Assembly: GCA_964242735.1 (NCBI GenBank)
Contig: CAXTAK010000016.1
Coordinates: 28,330 to 92,329, forward strand
From: CADCUY01 sp964242735
Lineage (GTDB): Bacteria > Actinomycetota > Actinomycetes > Actinomycetales > Quadrisphaeraceae
Direction: 5' to 3'
Length of the DNA stretch: 64,000 nucleotides
Part shown: positions 34,835-42,572 of the stretch, piece by piece
Position numbering within the stretch: the stretch's first letter is position 1
Layout of the letters: every line of letters begins with the position of its first letter
Notes under the pieces: generated by a model
Seen by the model: only the letters and a program-made list of their open reading frames with translations
Told to the model about the DNA's origin: nothing
The model's database searches: none
Made by a program: the position numbers and the translations under genes

Positions 34835-35015
34835 CCCGCCGCGCCGGTGGCGCAGTGACCGACCGTGGAGGACCGGGCCTTCCACCAGCGACCTCGCTCC
34901 TCCTGCACCGTCCTGCCCGCCGCCCGGCCTGGCGCTGGTCGAGGTCCGCCACGCAGATCGCACGAGGCCGTCGTCGCGTGTCGTCGTTCGTCGTCGGTGG
35001 CGATGTCCTCGAGGA
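34835..35015. other. Gap before the toxin remnant
   Basis: About 180 bases with no supported gene. It presumably holds the promoter of the toxin-antitoxin remnant. No clear -10/-35 was recognised. Confidence 0.4.
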
Positions 35016-35317
35016 GTGGACCGGTTCGACGTCGAGGCGCTCGATCCGAAGCGGCTCTCCGAGATCGATCACAGGCAGCCCACCTGTTCGAGCATCCCGA
35101 CCTGGGGATCGACGACGTCGCCGAGGTGCGGGTGTCAGAGCCGCTGTCCCACCCGGCACGGTCACCGGGCCACTGGCTGATGGTCGCCGAGGTCGCCGGC
35201 CGAGTGCTGACGGTGCTGCTCGCGCCGTCCCGCTCCGGCGACCCGCGCTCGTGCCGCCCGATCGGCTGCTGCGCGGTCGTCGACCACCTCGCCCGCCGCT
35301 ACCCGGAGGACCGATGA
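35016..35317 (+). pseudogene. Frameshifted toxin-like gene of a toxin-antitoxin pair
   Basis: A GTG begins DRFDVEALDPKRLSEIDH. The coding frame changes around 35071-35090 and continues as AHLFEHPDLGIDDVAEVRV, HWLMVAEVAGRVLTVLLAPS and VVDHLARRYPEDR. The reconstructed protein of about 100 residues has the size and strand pattern of small BrnT-like RNase toxins. Its stop overlaps the antitoxin ATG (ATGA). As read, no full toxin is made. The family assignment is tentative. Confidence 0.5.
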
Positions 35318-35589
35318 GCACCGAGGACCACGACACCACCACTGAAGGGCCCGGGTCGGTGATGACCCTCGATCAGGAGCACGTCTACTACGCCGACCCC
35401 GACCACCAGGTCCCGCAGGGATCCTCGGTGCGTCGTCGCGGGCGCACCGGCCCGCTGAGCGCACCGGTGCCGGTGCGCTTGCCGGAGGAGGTCCCCGCCC
35501 AGGTGCGTGAGCGTGCCGCCGCCGACGACCGATCCCTGTCGCAGTGGATCCGCCGCGCTGTCGAGCACGAGCTGGACCGCACCACCTGA
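35314..35589 (+). CDS. Ribbon-helix-helix-type antitoxin-like protein
   Basis: The 91-residue protein ends with VPVRLPEEVPAQVRERAAAD and SLSQWIRRAVEHEL, the strand-helix-helix pattern of CopG/Arc-type DNA-binding antitoxins. An acidic and Pro/Gly-rich N-terminus precedes it. GGAGG lies just before the ATG. It is coupled to the disrupted toxin gene and would normally neutralise that toxin and repress the operon. Confidence 0.7.
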   Translation: MSTEDHDTTTEGPGSVMTLDQEHVYYADPDHQVPQGSSVRRRGRTGPLSAPVPVRLPEEVPAQVRERAAADDRSLSQWIRRAVEHELDRTT

Positions 35590-35647
35590 TCACCACAGCG
35601 CCGTCCGCAGCCCGGCGGTGCGCGAGCACACCCCGCCCGTCGAGCGG

Positions 35648-36643
35648 CTACCCCGCCGGGGCCAGCGCCGCGAGCAGCTCGGCCTCCCGCGCGGGGGTCA
35701 TCACCGCGCTGCTCGCCCGGGTGCCGTAGTCGGCGGTGATGCGGGCCGGGTCGGACGCCGCCCACGCGGCCGTGTCGCGCAAGGTGTCCTCGATCGGCCG
35801 GGTCCGCAGGCCGGCGGCCTGGGCCCGCGCGGTGTCCACGTCCATCATCCCGAGGGCGCCGAAGTGGGCGGGCAGCCACAGGGGCAGCTCCGTCCACGGC
35901 TGCACGCCGGCGTCGAGCAGGCCCTGCTCGCCGACCCACGCGATCGGCTCGGGGCCGGCGAGGGCCAGCAGCCGCGCGAGGGTCAGCGCCTGCCGCGGCC
36001 CGCTGGCGTTCACCACCCCGGTGGTGCCGGCCTCGGCCGCCTCCAGGGTCCACGCGGCGAGGTCGCGGACGTCGATGACCTGCACCGGCTGGTCGGGCAC
36101 GTCGGGGGCGAGCACCGGCCCGGGGCGCTGCATGCGGGTGGCCCAGTAGGTGAACCGGTCGGTGGGGTCGTGCGGCCCGACGATCAGCCCGGCGCGCTGG
36201 ATGAGCACCCCGTCGGGGCGGGCCCGGAGCAGGGCGCGTTCGCACCCCGCCTTCTGCGGGCCGTACAGGGGGCCGTCGGTGCGGGTCTCCTCCGGTGCGG
36301 GCGGGGTGTGGAGGGGAGCGTCCTCCCGGACCGGGCCCGCGGCCAGGTCGGCGTACGCCGACACGCTGGAGACGAACGTCCAGTGCCCGGCGTCCAATGT
36401 CGCCGCGGCCTCGCCGACGTGGCGCGGCAGGTACCCGCAGGTGTCGACGACGGCGTCGAAGGAGCGCCCTGCGAGCAGCGCCAGGTCGCCGTCGCGGTCC
36501 CCGAGGACCTCCTCGACGTCACTCGAGCGGTGCGAGGGATGCACCCCCCGGTGGAAGAGGGTGACCTCGTCGCCGCGGGTCAGGGCGGCATCGACGAGGT
36601 GGCGGCCGAGGAACACCGTGCCGCCGATGATGAGCACGCGCAT
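35648..36643 (-). CDS. NAD-dependent epimerase/reductase (extended SDR)
   Basis: The 331-residue protein starts MRVLIIGGTVFLGRHLVDAAL, a Rossmann motif close to GxxGxxG. It continues with DVEEVLGDRD, VVDTCGYLPRHVGEAA, FVSSVSAYAD and YGPQKAGCE, where Tyr and Lys take the SDR catalytic positions. It resembles reductases annotated as isoflavone-reductase-like or epimerases. The ATG with AGG ten bases upstream is preferred to a GTG two codons earlier. Confidence 0.87.
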   Translation of the reverse strand: MRVLIIGGTVFLGRHLVDAALTRGDEVTLFHRGVHPSHRSSDVEEVLGDRDGDLALLAGRSFDAVVDTCGYLPRHVGEAAATLDAGHWTFVSSVSAYADLAAGPVREDAPLHTPPAPEETRTDGPLYGPQKAGCERALLRARPDGVLIQRAGLIVGPHDPTDRFTYWATRMQRPGPVLAPDVPDQPVQVIDVRDLAAWTLEAAEAGTTGVVNASGPRQALTLARLLALAGPEPIAWVGEQGLLDAGVQPWTELPLWLPAHFGALGMMDVDTARAQAAGLRTRPIEDTLRDTAAWAASDPARITADYGTRASSAVMTPAREAELLAALAPAG

Positions 36644-36717
36644 GATCACTACCTCTCGTCGCCCGACCTCGGTGGGCGGGCTGTCATGGTGGTCGGGACG
36701 GACGTCCTGACGGAAAC

Positions 36718-36731
36718 GTACAGGATGTACA
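36718..36731 (+). promoter_or_regulatory. Probable YefM/Phd autoregulatory operator
   Basis: GTACA-gga-TGTAC is a perfect inverted repeat that includes the hexamer TGTACA. TGTACA is the core recognised by YefM-type antitoxins in their own operators. It lies 16 bases upstream of the antitoxin start and just ahead of its ribosome site. Confidence 0.6.
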
Positions 36732-36746
36732 AACTAAGAGGAGGTC

Positions 36747-37040
36747 GTGGTGGCGTCAGAACACGGCATGCCGGTGACTCAGGCGCGCGCGGAGCTCGCC
36801 GACCTGGTCAACCGCGTCGCCTACACCGGGGAGCGCGTCACCCTGACCCGGCACGGGCGTGTCGTGGCCGGCCTGGTCTCCGCGGAGGACCTGCAGCGCC
36901 TCGCCGAGCTGGACCGGCCGGCGCGACCGCTGGGCCGCATCGGGTTCGCGCCGCCCGCGCGAGGGGGGGAGGCGGATCGCTCGCCGGGTCGCGACGTCGC
37001 CGCCCGGGCGGAGCCCCCCTCCACCGAGCCGGGCGAGTGA
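36747..37040 (+). CDS. Phd/YefM family antitoxin without a partner toxin
   Basis: The 97-residue protein contains MPVTQARAELADLVNRVAYTGERVTLTRHGRVVAGLVSAED, the DNA-binding and dimer part of Phd/YefM antitoxins. A variable Pro/Arg-rich tail normally wraps the toxin. AGAGGAGG precedes tandem GTG codons, and the first is used. The 177 bases downstream contain no toxin-like frame, so it is an orphan or the toxin has been lost. Confidence 0.82.
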   Translation: MVASEHGMPVTQARAELADLVNRVAYTGERVTLTRHGRVVAGLVSAEDLQRLAELDRPARPLGRIGFAPPARGGEADRSPGRDVAARAEPPSTEPGE

Positions 37041-37217
37041 GCACGCCCCAGGGGGTGGCGCCGTGCGCTGCACGACCCGGCTGCTCGCCGGTCGAGCCGT
37101 CGACCACCTAGCGCCGCCAGCTGTCGTGTGCGTCGACGGCGATCCGGGCGCTCACCCGCGGGCCGGTGTCGCCGGCGGACCGGCGCGGGTGCTCGCTCGA
37201 CGCCGGCCCTCGACTGG

Positions 37218-37805
37218 TCACCTCTCACGCCGGTCCCTGCGCAGGACGAGGATCGGCACCCTGTCCCTGAACAGGCCTCCCTCACCGGTGGGGCGGAAGC
37301 CGTAGCGCCGGTAGGAGCTGATGGCGCGGGCGTTGTAGCTGGCCACCTCCAAGCGCACGGGCTGCCCGTCGAGCCAGTCGAGCGCACCGACCACCATCTG
37401 GTCGGCGAGGCCGGTGCCGTGGTGCTCGCGCAGCAGGTACAGCGCCTCCAGGACGGCGTCCTCGGGCCCTGCGCTCCCTGCTGGGCGGGCGTCACCACCG
37501 ACCCGTGCGTCGCGAGGACCGCGTGAGGCGTGGACGAAGCCGACGACATCGCCGTCGTGGCGGGCCAGGCGGTAGTAGGTGCCTGTCGGGTCCGCCCGCT
37601 GGTCGGCGAACAGCCGCCGCCGGAAGGCCTCGGCTGCTGGCGAGGTCATGTGCCCGATGTGCTCGCTGATCCAGTCGGCGTCGATGCCGTGCTCGGCGCT
37701 GGGGCAGGTCTGGTGCCAGGACTCCAGGTGCATCACGCCGAGGCCGGCGGCGTCACGGTCGTCGGGCACGTCGACCGAGACCGACGGCGGTCCAGCACCT
37801 GCCAT
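37218..37805 (-). CDS. GNAT family N-acetyltransferase
   Basis: The 195-residue protein has VSVDVPDDRDAAGLGVMHLESWHQTCP at the start, LREHHGTGLADQMVVGALDW as the acetyl-CoA binding loop (R/Q-x-x-G-x-G/A type) and YNARAISSYRRYGFRPTGE at the C-terminus. It is complete, with an ATG start. The acceptor is unknown. It sits among decayed genes. Confidence 0.85.
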   Translation of the reverse strand: MAGAGPPSVSVDVPDDRDAAGLGVMHLESWHQTCPSAEHGIDADWISEHIGHMTSPAAEAFRRRLFADQRADPTGTYYRLARHDGDVVGFVHASRGPRDARVGGDARPAGSAGPEDAVLEALYLLREHHGTGLADQMVVGALDWLDGQPVRLEVASYNARAISSYRRYGFRPTGEGGLFRDRVPILVLRRDRRER

Positions 37806-37937
37806 GGCGCAGTGCACCACGACAGCGACGAGCCGACCTCCGCTGGGAGCGCTCCCCTGCAGTCGCGCGGTGTGAGCGGTGGCCCGGGGACGACGCCGGC
37901 GGAGTCCACCGACCCGGCGCACCGGTCGGGTGCCGCG

Positions 37938-38180
37938 GTGTGGCGCGGGCGGCCGAGGCCGACGTCGTGGTGATGCACGCGGTGGTGGGCGAGCTGGCCG
38001 AGCACGAGCGCGCCCCCGAGCTCGTCGTGGCTGTCCCCGAGGACCTGCCCCGGGCCCTGTTCGGCGACGGCACCGGTGAGCCGCGGGTGCACGCCCACGT
38101 CGCCGAGGTGCGCGAGGACGATGAGTGGCGGGTCGCGGGCGTGGCGATCTGGTACGTGACCTGTTCGACGGTGACGGTGA
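37938..38180 (+). pseudogene. Truncated duplicate of the GNAT gene 2 kb downstream
   Basis: The frame encodes ADVVVMHAVVGELAEHERAPELV, PRALFGDGTGEPRVHAHVAEV and GVAIWYVTCST. It closely matches residues about 25-105 of the intact GNAT at 40007-40603 at both protein and DNA level. The acetyl-CoA-binding half is missing. It breaks off into the remains of the phosphotransferase gene on the other strand. Confidence 0.75.
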
Positions 38181-38199
38181 CGTCGCGCCCGATCGCGGC

Positions 38200-38667
38200 G
38201 CGGGGTGCCCGAACGGGCCCGGGCCGGTGACCGCGTGCAGCGCCACGACGTGGGCGCCGAGCTGGCGGCGCAGCACCCGCTGGTGATCCGGGGTGATCAC
38301 CGCGGCCTGGGAGGACCACGACGCGCCCGCCAGCACCGACGTCAGCAGGTCCCTCCGACCGGTGCTGCGGCCCGGTCCCGCGGCCAGCAGGCGCGGGTGC
38401 GGCACGCCAGTGCGCTCGGCGAGGAGCCGCAGGCACAGGGCCTCGGTGCGCAGGAGCCCGCGCTCGCAGGTCAGCAGCGGCGTCCGGCGGGCGGGGGCAC
38501 CCCCAGCACGGCGGTGCTCCCGTCGGCCAGGGTCACCAGGTGCGCGGTGCGAACGTGCCCTCACCCATCTCCCGCACGGCGACGACCACGGCCCGCGGGC
38601 CCAGGGCCTCTGCGACGACCTCGTCGACCTCCCGGCGCGTCCGAGGACGCGGTCGACCGCGCCGCAC
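38200..38667 (-). pseudogene. Decayed aminoglycoside phosphotransferase-type kinase
   Basis: Three successive frames are needed to read it: REVDEVVAEALGPRAVVVAV, then TAHLVTLADGSTAVLGV, then LLTCERGLLRTEALCLRLL with TGVPHPRLLAAG, DLLTSVLAG and HVVALHAVTGPGPFGHPA. This is the N-terminal lobe of an APH/ChoK-like kinase. The catalytic HxD...N loop and the rest are gone, replaced by the truncated GNAT copy. The GTG at 38667 was probably the original start. Confidence 0.65.
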
Positions 38668-38730
38668 GGCGGGGCGCTAGCAGCGACGCGGCGTTCCAGC
38701 AGTCAGGCACCGACCGGCCGGGCCGGTGGT

Positions 38731-39495
38731 GTGCGCGGGATCTCGACGGTGGTCGTGGTCGTGTCGGTGCTGGTCCTGGTCTCGCTGCGGGGCCCGGGGC
38801 TGTCGCCGTGGACAGGCCGGTTCATCATCTGCGACCTGTACGCGACCGCGTACCTGGCGCTGACCCTCCGGGTCTTCGCCACCGCGCCCGCGGGGGCCCT
38901 GGGCGCCCGGGTCGACCGGCCGCAACCCACCGTCGGCGGGTGGCGCGGGGCGCTGGGCCGCGACGGCTCGGCCTTCGGGTTCTGCGTGGTGCTCGCCGTC
39001 GTGGCGTTGGGCGCCGCAGCGGTGCTGCCGCAGATCGACGGGCTGGTCGCGCCGCGCGACGCCACCGTGACGACGGTGGCCGTCGTGGTCGCGGTGGCGG
39101 TCTCGTGGTTGCTGGTGGCGGTGTGCTGCGCCGTGGAGCACGCCCGCATCGACCAGCGCGAGGGCGGGCTGGAGTTCCCTGGCGGCGGCGAGCGCACGTT
39201 CACCGACTACCTGTACGTGGGGATCTCGGTGACGTCGACCTTCGGCACCACCGACGTGTCCATCACGACCAGCCGGCTCCGGCGCCTGGTGCACGTGCAC
39301 GCGGTCCTGGTCTTCGTCTTCAACACCGTGATCGTGGCGCTGCTGGTCTCAGCGCTGGTGCGGTGGGCCCGGGGCGCGCCAGGATCAGCCCCGACGGCGC
39401 GCGGCGGTCGCGCCCGAAGGACGGGAGGGCGGTCGTGGGGCAGCGGGTGGGGTCACTGGTCGGGGCCGTCGGCGGCCTGCTCTTCGTCCTGGTGA
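38731..39495 (+). CDS. DUF1345-family membrane protein
   Basis: The 254-residue protein has about five membrane helices. Near its end, TFTDYLYVGISVTSTFGTTDVSITTSRLRRLVHVHAVLVFVFNTVIVALLV matches the signature of the DUF1345 family of inner-membrane proteins of unknown function. After SALVRWARG the last 40 residues become low-complexity and overlap the next gene by 61 bases, suggesting the original stop was lost. The GTG start is the first in frame before the first helix. Confidence 0.72.
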   Translation: MRGISTVVVVVSVLVLVSLRGPGLSPWTGRFIICDLYATAYLALTLRVFATAPAGALGARVDRPQPTVGGWRGALGRDGSAFGFCVVLAVVALGAAAVLPQIDGLVAPRDATVTTVAVVVAVAVSWLLVAVCCAVEHARIDQREGGLEFPGGGERTFTDYLYVGISVTSTFGTTDVSITTSRLRRLVHVHAVLVFVFNTVIVALLVSALVRWARGAPGSAPTARGGRARRTGGRSWGSGWGHWSGPSAACSSSW

Positions 39496-40010
39496 ACGCC
39501 GGCGAGCTCGGCGCGGCGGCGCTGCCGCTGCGGGTGCTCGGGGTGGTGGCCTTCGCGGCCGCTGTGGGGTTCGCGGTGGTCCGCGGCGCCGGGCCGGGCG
39601 GGCCCGCGCCGTCGCGCTCGGCGCTGCGCACCTACGGCTGGTCGGTGACGGCGATGGTGGTGGCCGTCGTGCTCGGCGCCCAGGTGCTCGCGCGGGTGCT
39701 CGACCGCCCGGAGCTGACGCCGGTGTGGGTGGTCTTCGTCGTCGGGGCGCACTTCTTCCCCTTCGCCCGGGCCTTCGGGGTGCCGCTGTTCGCGTCGCTG
39801 GCGGTGGTGCTCATGGCCGTCGCGGTCGCGGGCGCCGTCGTGGCGCTGACCGCCACCCCGCTGGGGGTGCCCGCGGCGACGGTGGCCGCCGGGTTCGTGC
39901 TGCTCGGCCACGCCGCCGCCGGCGCGGTGGTCGAGCGCCGCCGCACCCGGCCCGCTCAGGGTGGTCGCGGAGCGGCGCGAACCCAGGCCCCCGGTGGCGT
40001 CGCCCGGTGA
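39435..40010 (+). CDS. Multi-pass membrane protein
   Basis: The 191-residue protein has about six hydrophobic helices (VGSLVGAVGGLLFVLVNAG, VLGVVAFAAAVGFAVV, VTAMVVAVVLGAQVLARVL, VWVVFVVGAHFFPFARAFG, AVVLMAVAVAGAVVALTA, VAAGFVLLGHAAAG). GGGAGGG lies seven bases before the GTG. The VGAHFFPFARAF pattern recurs in uncharacterised actinobacterial membrane proteins. It overlaps the GNAT gene by GTGA. Confidence 0.72.
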   Translation: MGQRVGSLVGAVGGLLFVLVNAGELGAAALPLRVLGVVAFAAAVGFAVVRGAGPGGPAPSRSALRTYGWSVTAMVVAVVLGAQVLARVLDRPELTPVWVVFVVGAHFFPFARAFGVPLFASLAVVLMAVAVAGAVVALTATPLGVPAATVAAGFVLLGHAAAGAVVERRRTRPAQGGRGAARTQAPGGVAR

Positions 40011-40603
40011 GCGCTGACCCGGGGACGCCGCCGGCGGGACCCGCCGACCCGGTCGGCCGAGGGGACGGCCCGGCGTGGCGGGTGCGCCGGGCGGTGGAGG
40101 CCGACGTCGCGGTGATGCACGCGATGGTCGGCGAGCTGGCCGAGTTCGAGCGCGCCCCCGAGCTCGTCGAGGCCGTCCCCGACGACCTGCGCCGGGCCCT
40201 GTTCGGCCACGGGACGAGCGAGCCGCGGGTGCACGCCCACGTCGCCGAGGTGCACCAGGACGGCGGGTGGCGAGTCGTGGGCATGGCGGTCTGGTACGTG
40301 ACGTACTCGACGTGGACCGGTCGCCACGGGCTGTGGCTGGAGGACCTCTACGTGCGCCCCACCGCCCGCGGCCTCGGGCTCGGCCGGGCCCTGCTCGCCG
40401 CCCTCGCCGCGGTGTGCGTCGAGCGCGGCTACCGGCGCCTGGAGTGGTGGGTCCTCGACTGGAACACCGCCGCGCAGGGCGTGTACCACGCGGTCGGTGC
40501 GACGCCGGAGGACGAGTGGACGGTGTGGCGCCTCGCCGGTGACCCCCTGGAGCGGCTCGCCGCTGATGGGCAGGCCCCCGTCGAGGAGGTGCCCGAGCGG
40601 TGA
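40007..40603 (+). CDS. GNAT family N-acetyltransferase (diamine acetyltransferase-like)
   Basis: The 198-residue protein has a Pro/Gly-rich leader and then VRRAVEADVAVMHAMVGELAEFE, WYVTYSTWTGRHGLWLEDLYVRP, RGLGLGRALLAALA (acetyl-CoA loop) and LEWWVLDWNTAAQGVYHAVGA. It matches the spermine/diamine N-acetyltransferase group, with the substrate inferred only from resemblance. Start and stop overlap neighbours (GTGA on both sides). A truncated copy of its N-terminal half lies 2 kb upstream. Confidence 0.88.
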   Translation: MSADPGTPPAGPADPVGRGDGPAWRVRRAVEADVAVMHAMVGELAEFERAPELVEAVPDDLRRALFGHGTSEPRVHAHVAEVHQDGGWRVVGMAVWYVTYSTWTGRHGLWLEDLYVRPTARGLGLGRALLAALAAVCVERGYRRLEWWVLDWNTAAQGVYHAVGATPEDEWTVWRLAGDPLERLAADGQAPVEEVPER

Positions 40604-41313
40604 TCGCCAGCCGCCTCCTGGCCTTGGTCCTGTCGCCGGTGCTGGCGCGTCAGGGGCGGCGGGTGCGCCAGCGGACGCCGCTGCTGCCCGAGGCCGCGGG
40701 GGAGCGCGGCGGTGAGGCGGGTGCCGACCTCGACGGGCAGCCCCTGCGACTGCTGGTGGTCGGTGAGTCCACCGCCGCGGGTGTCGGCGTCGCCCACCAG
40801 GACGAGGGGCTCGCGCACCGCTTCGCCACCGAGCTCGCCGAGCGTCGCGGCGCACCGGTGGCGTGATCGGTGTGCGCCCGCACCGGCGCGACGGCCGGCC
40901 GCACGGCCCGGGAGCTCGTCCCGGCCGCACCGGACCACCAGGACGTCGCGCTCGTCGTCCTCGGTGTCAACGACGCCCTGCGCCTGGCCGGTCGGCGCGC
41001 GTGGCGCGAGCAGGTCGTCCGCGTGCTCGACGCCCTGCGGCCGCACCTCGCCCCGGGGGGCCTCACCGTGCTGGCCGCCGTGCCGGACCTCGCTGCCTTC
41101 CCGGCCCTGCCGCAGCCGTTGTGCGCGGTGCTGGGGTGGCACGCCAGGGGGATGGACCGGCAGCTGGCGCGACTGGCGGAACAGCGCTCCGGCGTCCAGC
41201 ACGTGCCCGGTCCGACGCTGACCGGGGCTGACCTGTTCGCGGCCGACGCCTTCCACCCCAGCGCGCGCACCTACGCCCTGTGGGCCGTGCACCTGGCCGA
41301 CGCCATCACCTGA
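40600..41313 (+). pseudogene. SGNH/GDSL hydrolase gene with an in-frame TGA
   Basis: The frame encodes LRLLVVGESTAAGVGVAHQDEGLAHRFATEL, then a TGA at codon 89, then SVCARTGATAGRTARELVP, DVALVVLGVNDALRLAG and ADAFHPSARTYALWA. The Ser nucleophile block, the GxND-type block and the DxxH catalytic pair are all present on the two sides of the stop. Related proteins have Trp at this position, so TGG probably became TGA. Only the first 88 residues are made unless the stop is read through. Confidence 0.7.
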
Positions 41314-41433
41314 GCACTCCTGGGGCGAGGAGGACTCCGGCCGGGTGGTGCGGTGGCCTGTCGATACCGGCCCGTCCCGTTCGTGGACAGGATGGAGCAG
41401 CGGCACCCGGCCGCTCTCCAGGAGGGACCCGAG

Positions 41434-41784
41434 ATGACGCAGTACATGCTGTCCGTGCACCACACCGGCGAGGTCCCGACGCCGCCGGAGGCCGACATGC
41501 AGCGGAGGTACGCCGCGGTCGACGCGTTCAACACCGAGCTGCAGGCCAGCGGCGCGTGGGTCTTCGCCGGTGGCCTCCTGCCGCGCGAGACCGCCACGCT
41601 CGTCGATGCCACCGGGGAGGGCGACGTCCTGGTCACTGATGGCCCCTACTCCGAGAGCAAGGAGCAGCTCGGCGGCTTCTGGGTCATCGAGGCCGCCGAC
41701 CTCGACGCCGCGCTCGCGATCGCGAAGAAGGGGTCCGCCGCGTGCTGCGAACTCGTGGAGGTCAGGCCGTTCCAGGGAGGGTGA
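41434..41784 (+). CDS. YCII-related (DGPF) protein
   Basis: The 116-residue protein has MTQYMLSVHHTGEVP, WVFAGGLLPRETATLVD, LVTDGPYSESKEQLGGFWVIEAADLD and a C-terminal VEVRPF, as in the YCII/DGPF domain family. GGAGGG precedes the ATG. Such proteins are nearly always encoded directly before an ECF sigma factor of the type that follows, here as a GTGA-overlapping remnant. Confidence 0.87.
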   Translation: MTQYMLSVHHTGEVPTPPEADMQRRYAAVDAFNTELQASGAWVFAGGLLPRETATLVDATGEGDVLVTDGPYSESKEQLGGFWVIEAADLDAALAIAKKGSAACCELVEVRPFQGG

Positions 41785-42480
41785 ACGACGCCGTCGCGGC
41801 GGTCTTCCGAGAGGAGTACGGACGGGCGGTCGCGACCCTGGTCCGCCTCCTCGGCGACATCACCCTTGCGGAGAAGGCGGTCCAGGGTCGCCTTCGTCGT
41901 CGCCCTCCAGACCTGGGAGACTCCACCGCCGAACCCCGGCGGCTGGATCGTCACGACCGCGCGCCGCCGCGCCATCGACCGCTTCCGCCGGGAGTCGACC
42001 CGCGAGCAGCGCTGCTGGAGGGGCTCTGGTGCCGCTGGCGGAGCAGGATCGCTCGCTGTGGGACCCGGCGCTCGTCGCGGAGGGCCAGGCGCTGGTGCGC
42101 CGGCTGCTGCGGCGCGGACGACCCGGCCCGTACCAGGTCCAGGCAGCGATCCAGGCGGTGCACGCGGACGGTGTCACGGACTGGGCGCAGGTCCTCGCGC
42201 TGCACGACCTGCTGCTCGTGCTGCAACCGTCGCCGGTGGTGGCGCTGAACAGGGCCGTGGCGCTGGTGGAGGTGGCTGGTCCCGTCACCGCGCTGGACGT
42301 GGTCGACGGGCTCGAGCTGGACGCCCACCAGCCGTTCCACGCCGTCCGCGCTGACCTGCTCCGGCGGTCGGGACGGCGCCCGAGGCCGGACGGGCCTACG
42401 GGCGGGCCACCGCGCTGACGTCGAACGCGGCGGAGCGCGCCTTCCTGGAGTCGCAGCGGGCCACGCTGATCCGCGGGTGA
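41781..42480 (+). pseudogene. Decayed ECF sigma factor of the YCII-associated, C-terminally extended type
   Basis: Pieces of one protein occur in at least three frames. They are AVFREEYGRAVATLVRLLGDITLAE, then FVVALQTWETPPPNPGGWIVTTARRRAIDRFRRE (region 2). A gap follows where region 4 should be. Next come LAEQDRSLWDPALVAEGQALVRR and YQVQAAIQAVHADG, VVALNRAVALVEVAGPVTALDVVDGL, and finally EAGRAYGRATALTSNAAERAFLESQ. The C-terminal TPR-like extension is well kept but the DNA-binding region is deleted. Confidence 0.72.
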
Positions 42481-42494
42481 CCATCCCCATCGTG

Positions 42495-42512
42495 CTCAAC
42501 CAGGTGGTTGAC
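42495..42512 (+). promoter_or_regulatory. ArsR-type operator 1
   Basis: CTCAACCA-gg-TGGTTGAC is an inverted repeat with 7-base arms, overlapping the -35 (TTGACG) of the promoter that follows. Confidence 0.65.
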
Positions 42513-42536
42513 GAAGTGCGATCGCTCCTCTACGGT
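42508..42536 (+). promoter_or_regulatory. Promoter of the arsR-SRPBCC operon
   Basis: TTGACG and TACGGT are separated by 17 bases, a good housekeeping-sigma promoter. It is framed by two copies of the same inverted repeat, fitting autorepression. Confidence 0.6.
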
Positions 42537-42540
42537 CTTC

Positions 42541-42558
42541 CTCAACCACCTGGTTGAG
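42541..42558 (+). promoter_or_regulatory. ArsR-type operator 2
   Basis: CTCAACCA-cc-TGGTTGAG is a perfect inverted repeat with 8-base arms, centred 46 bases from operator 1 and near the expected transcription start. The AAGGAGG ribosome site follows directly. Confidence 0.7.
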
Positions 42559-42572
42559 GAAGGAGGTGCTGC

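Noticed and set aside
36650..37217. A toxin gene beside the Phd/YefM antitoxin
   Set aside because: All frames downstream are short and lack YoeB, Doc or PIN motifs. Upstream is an unrelated epimerase.
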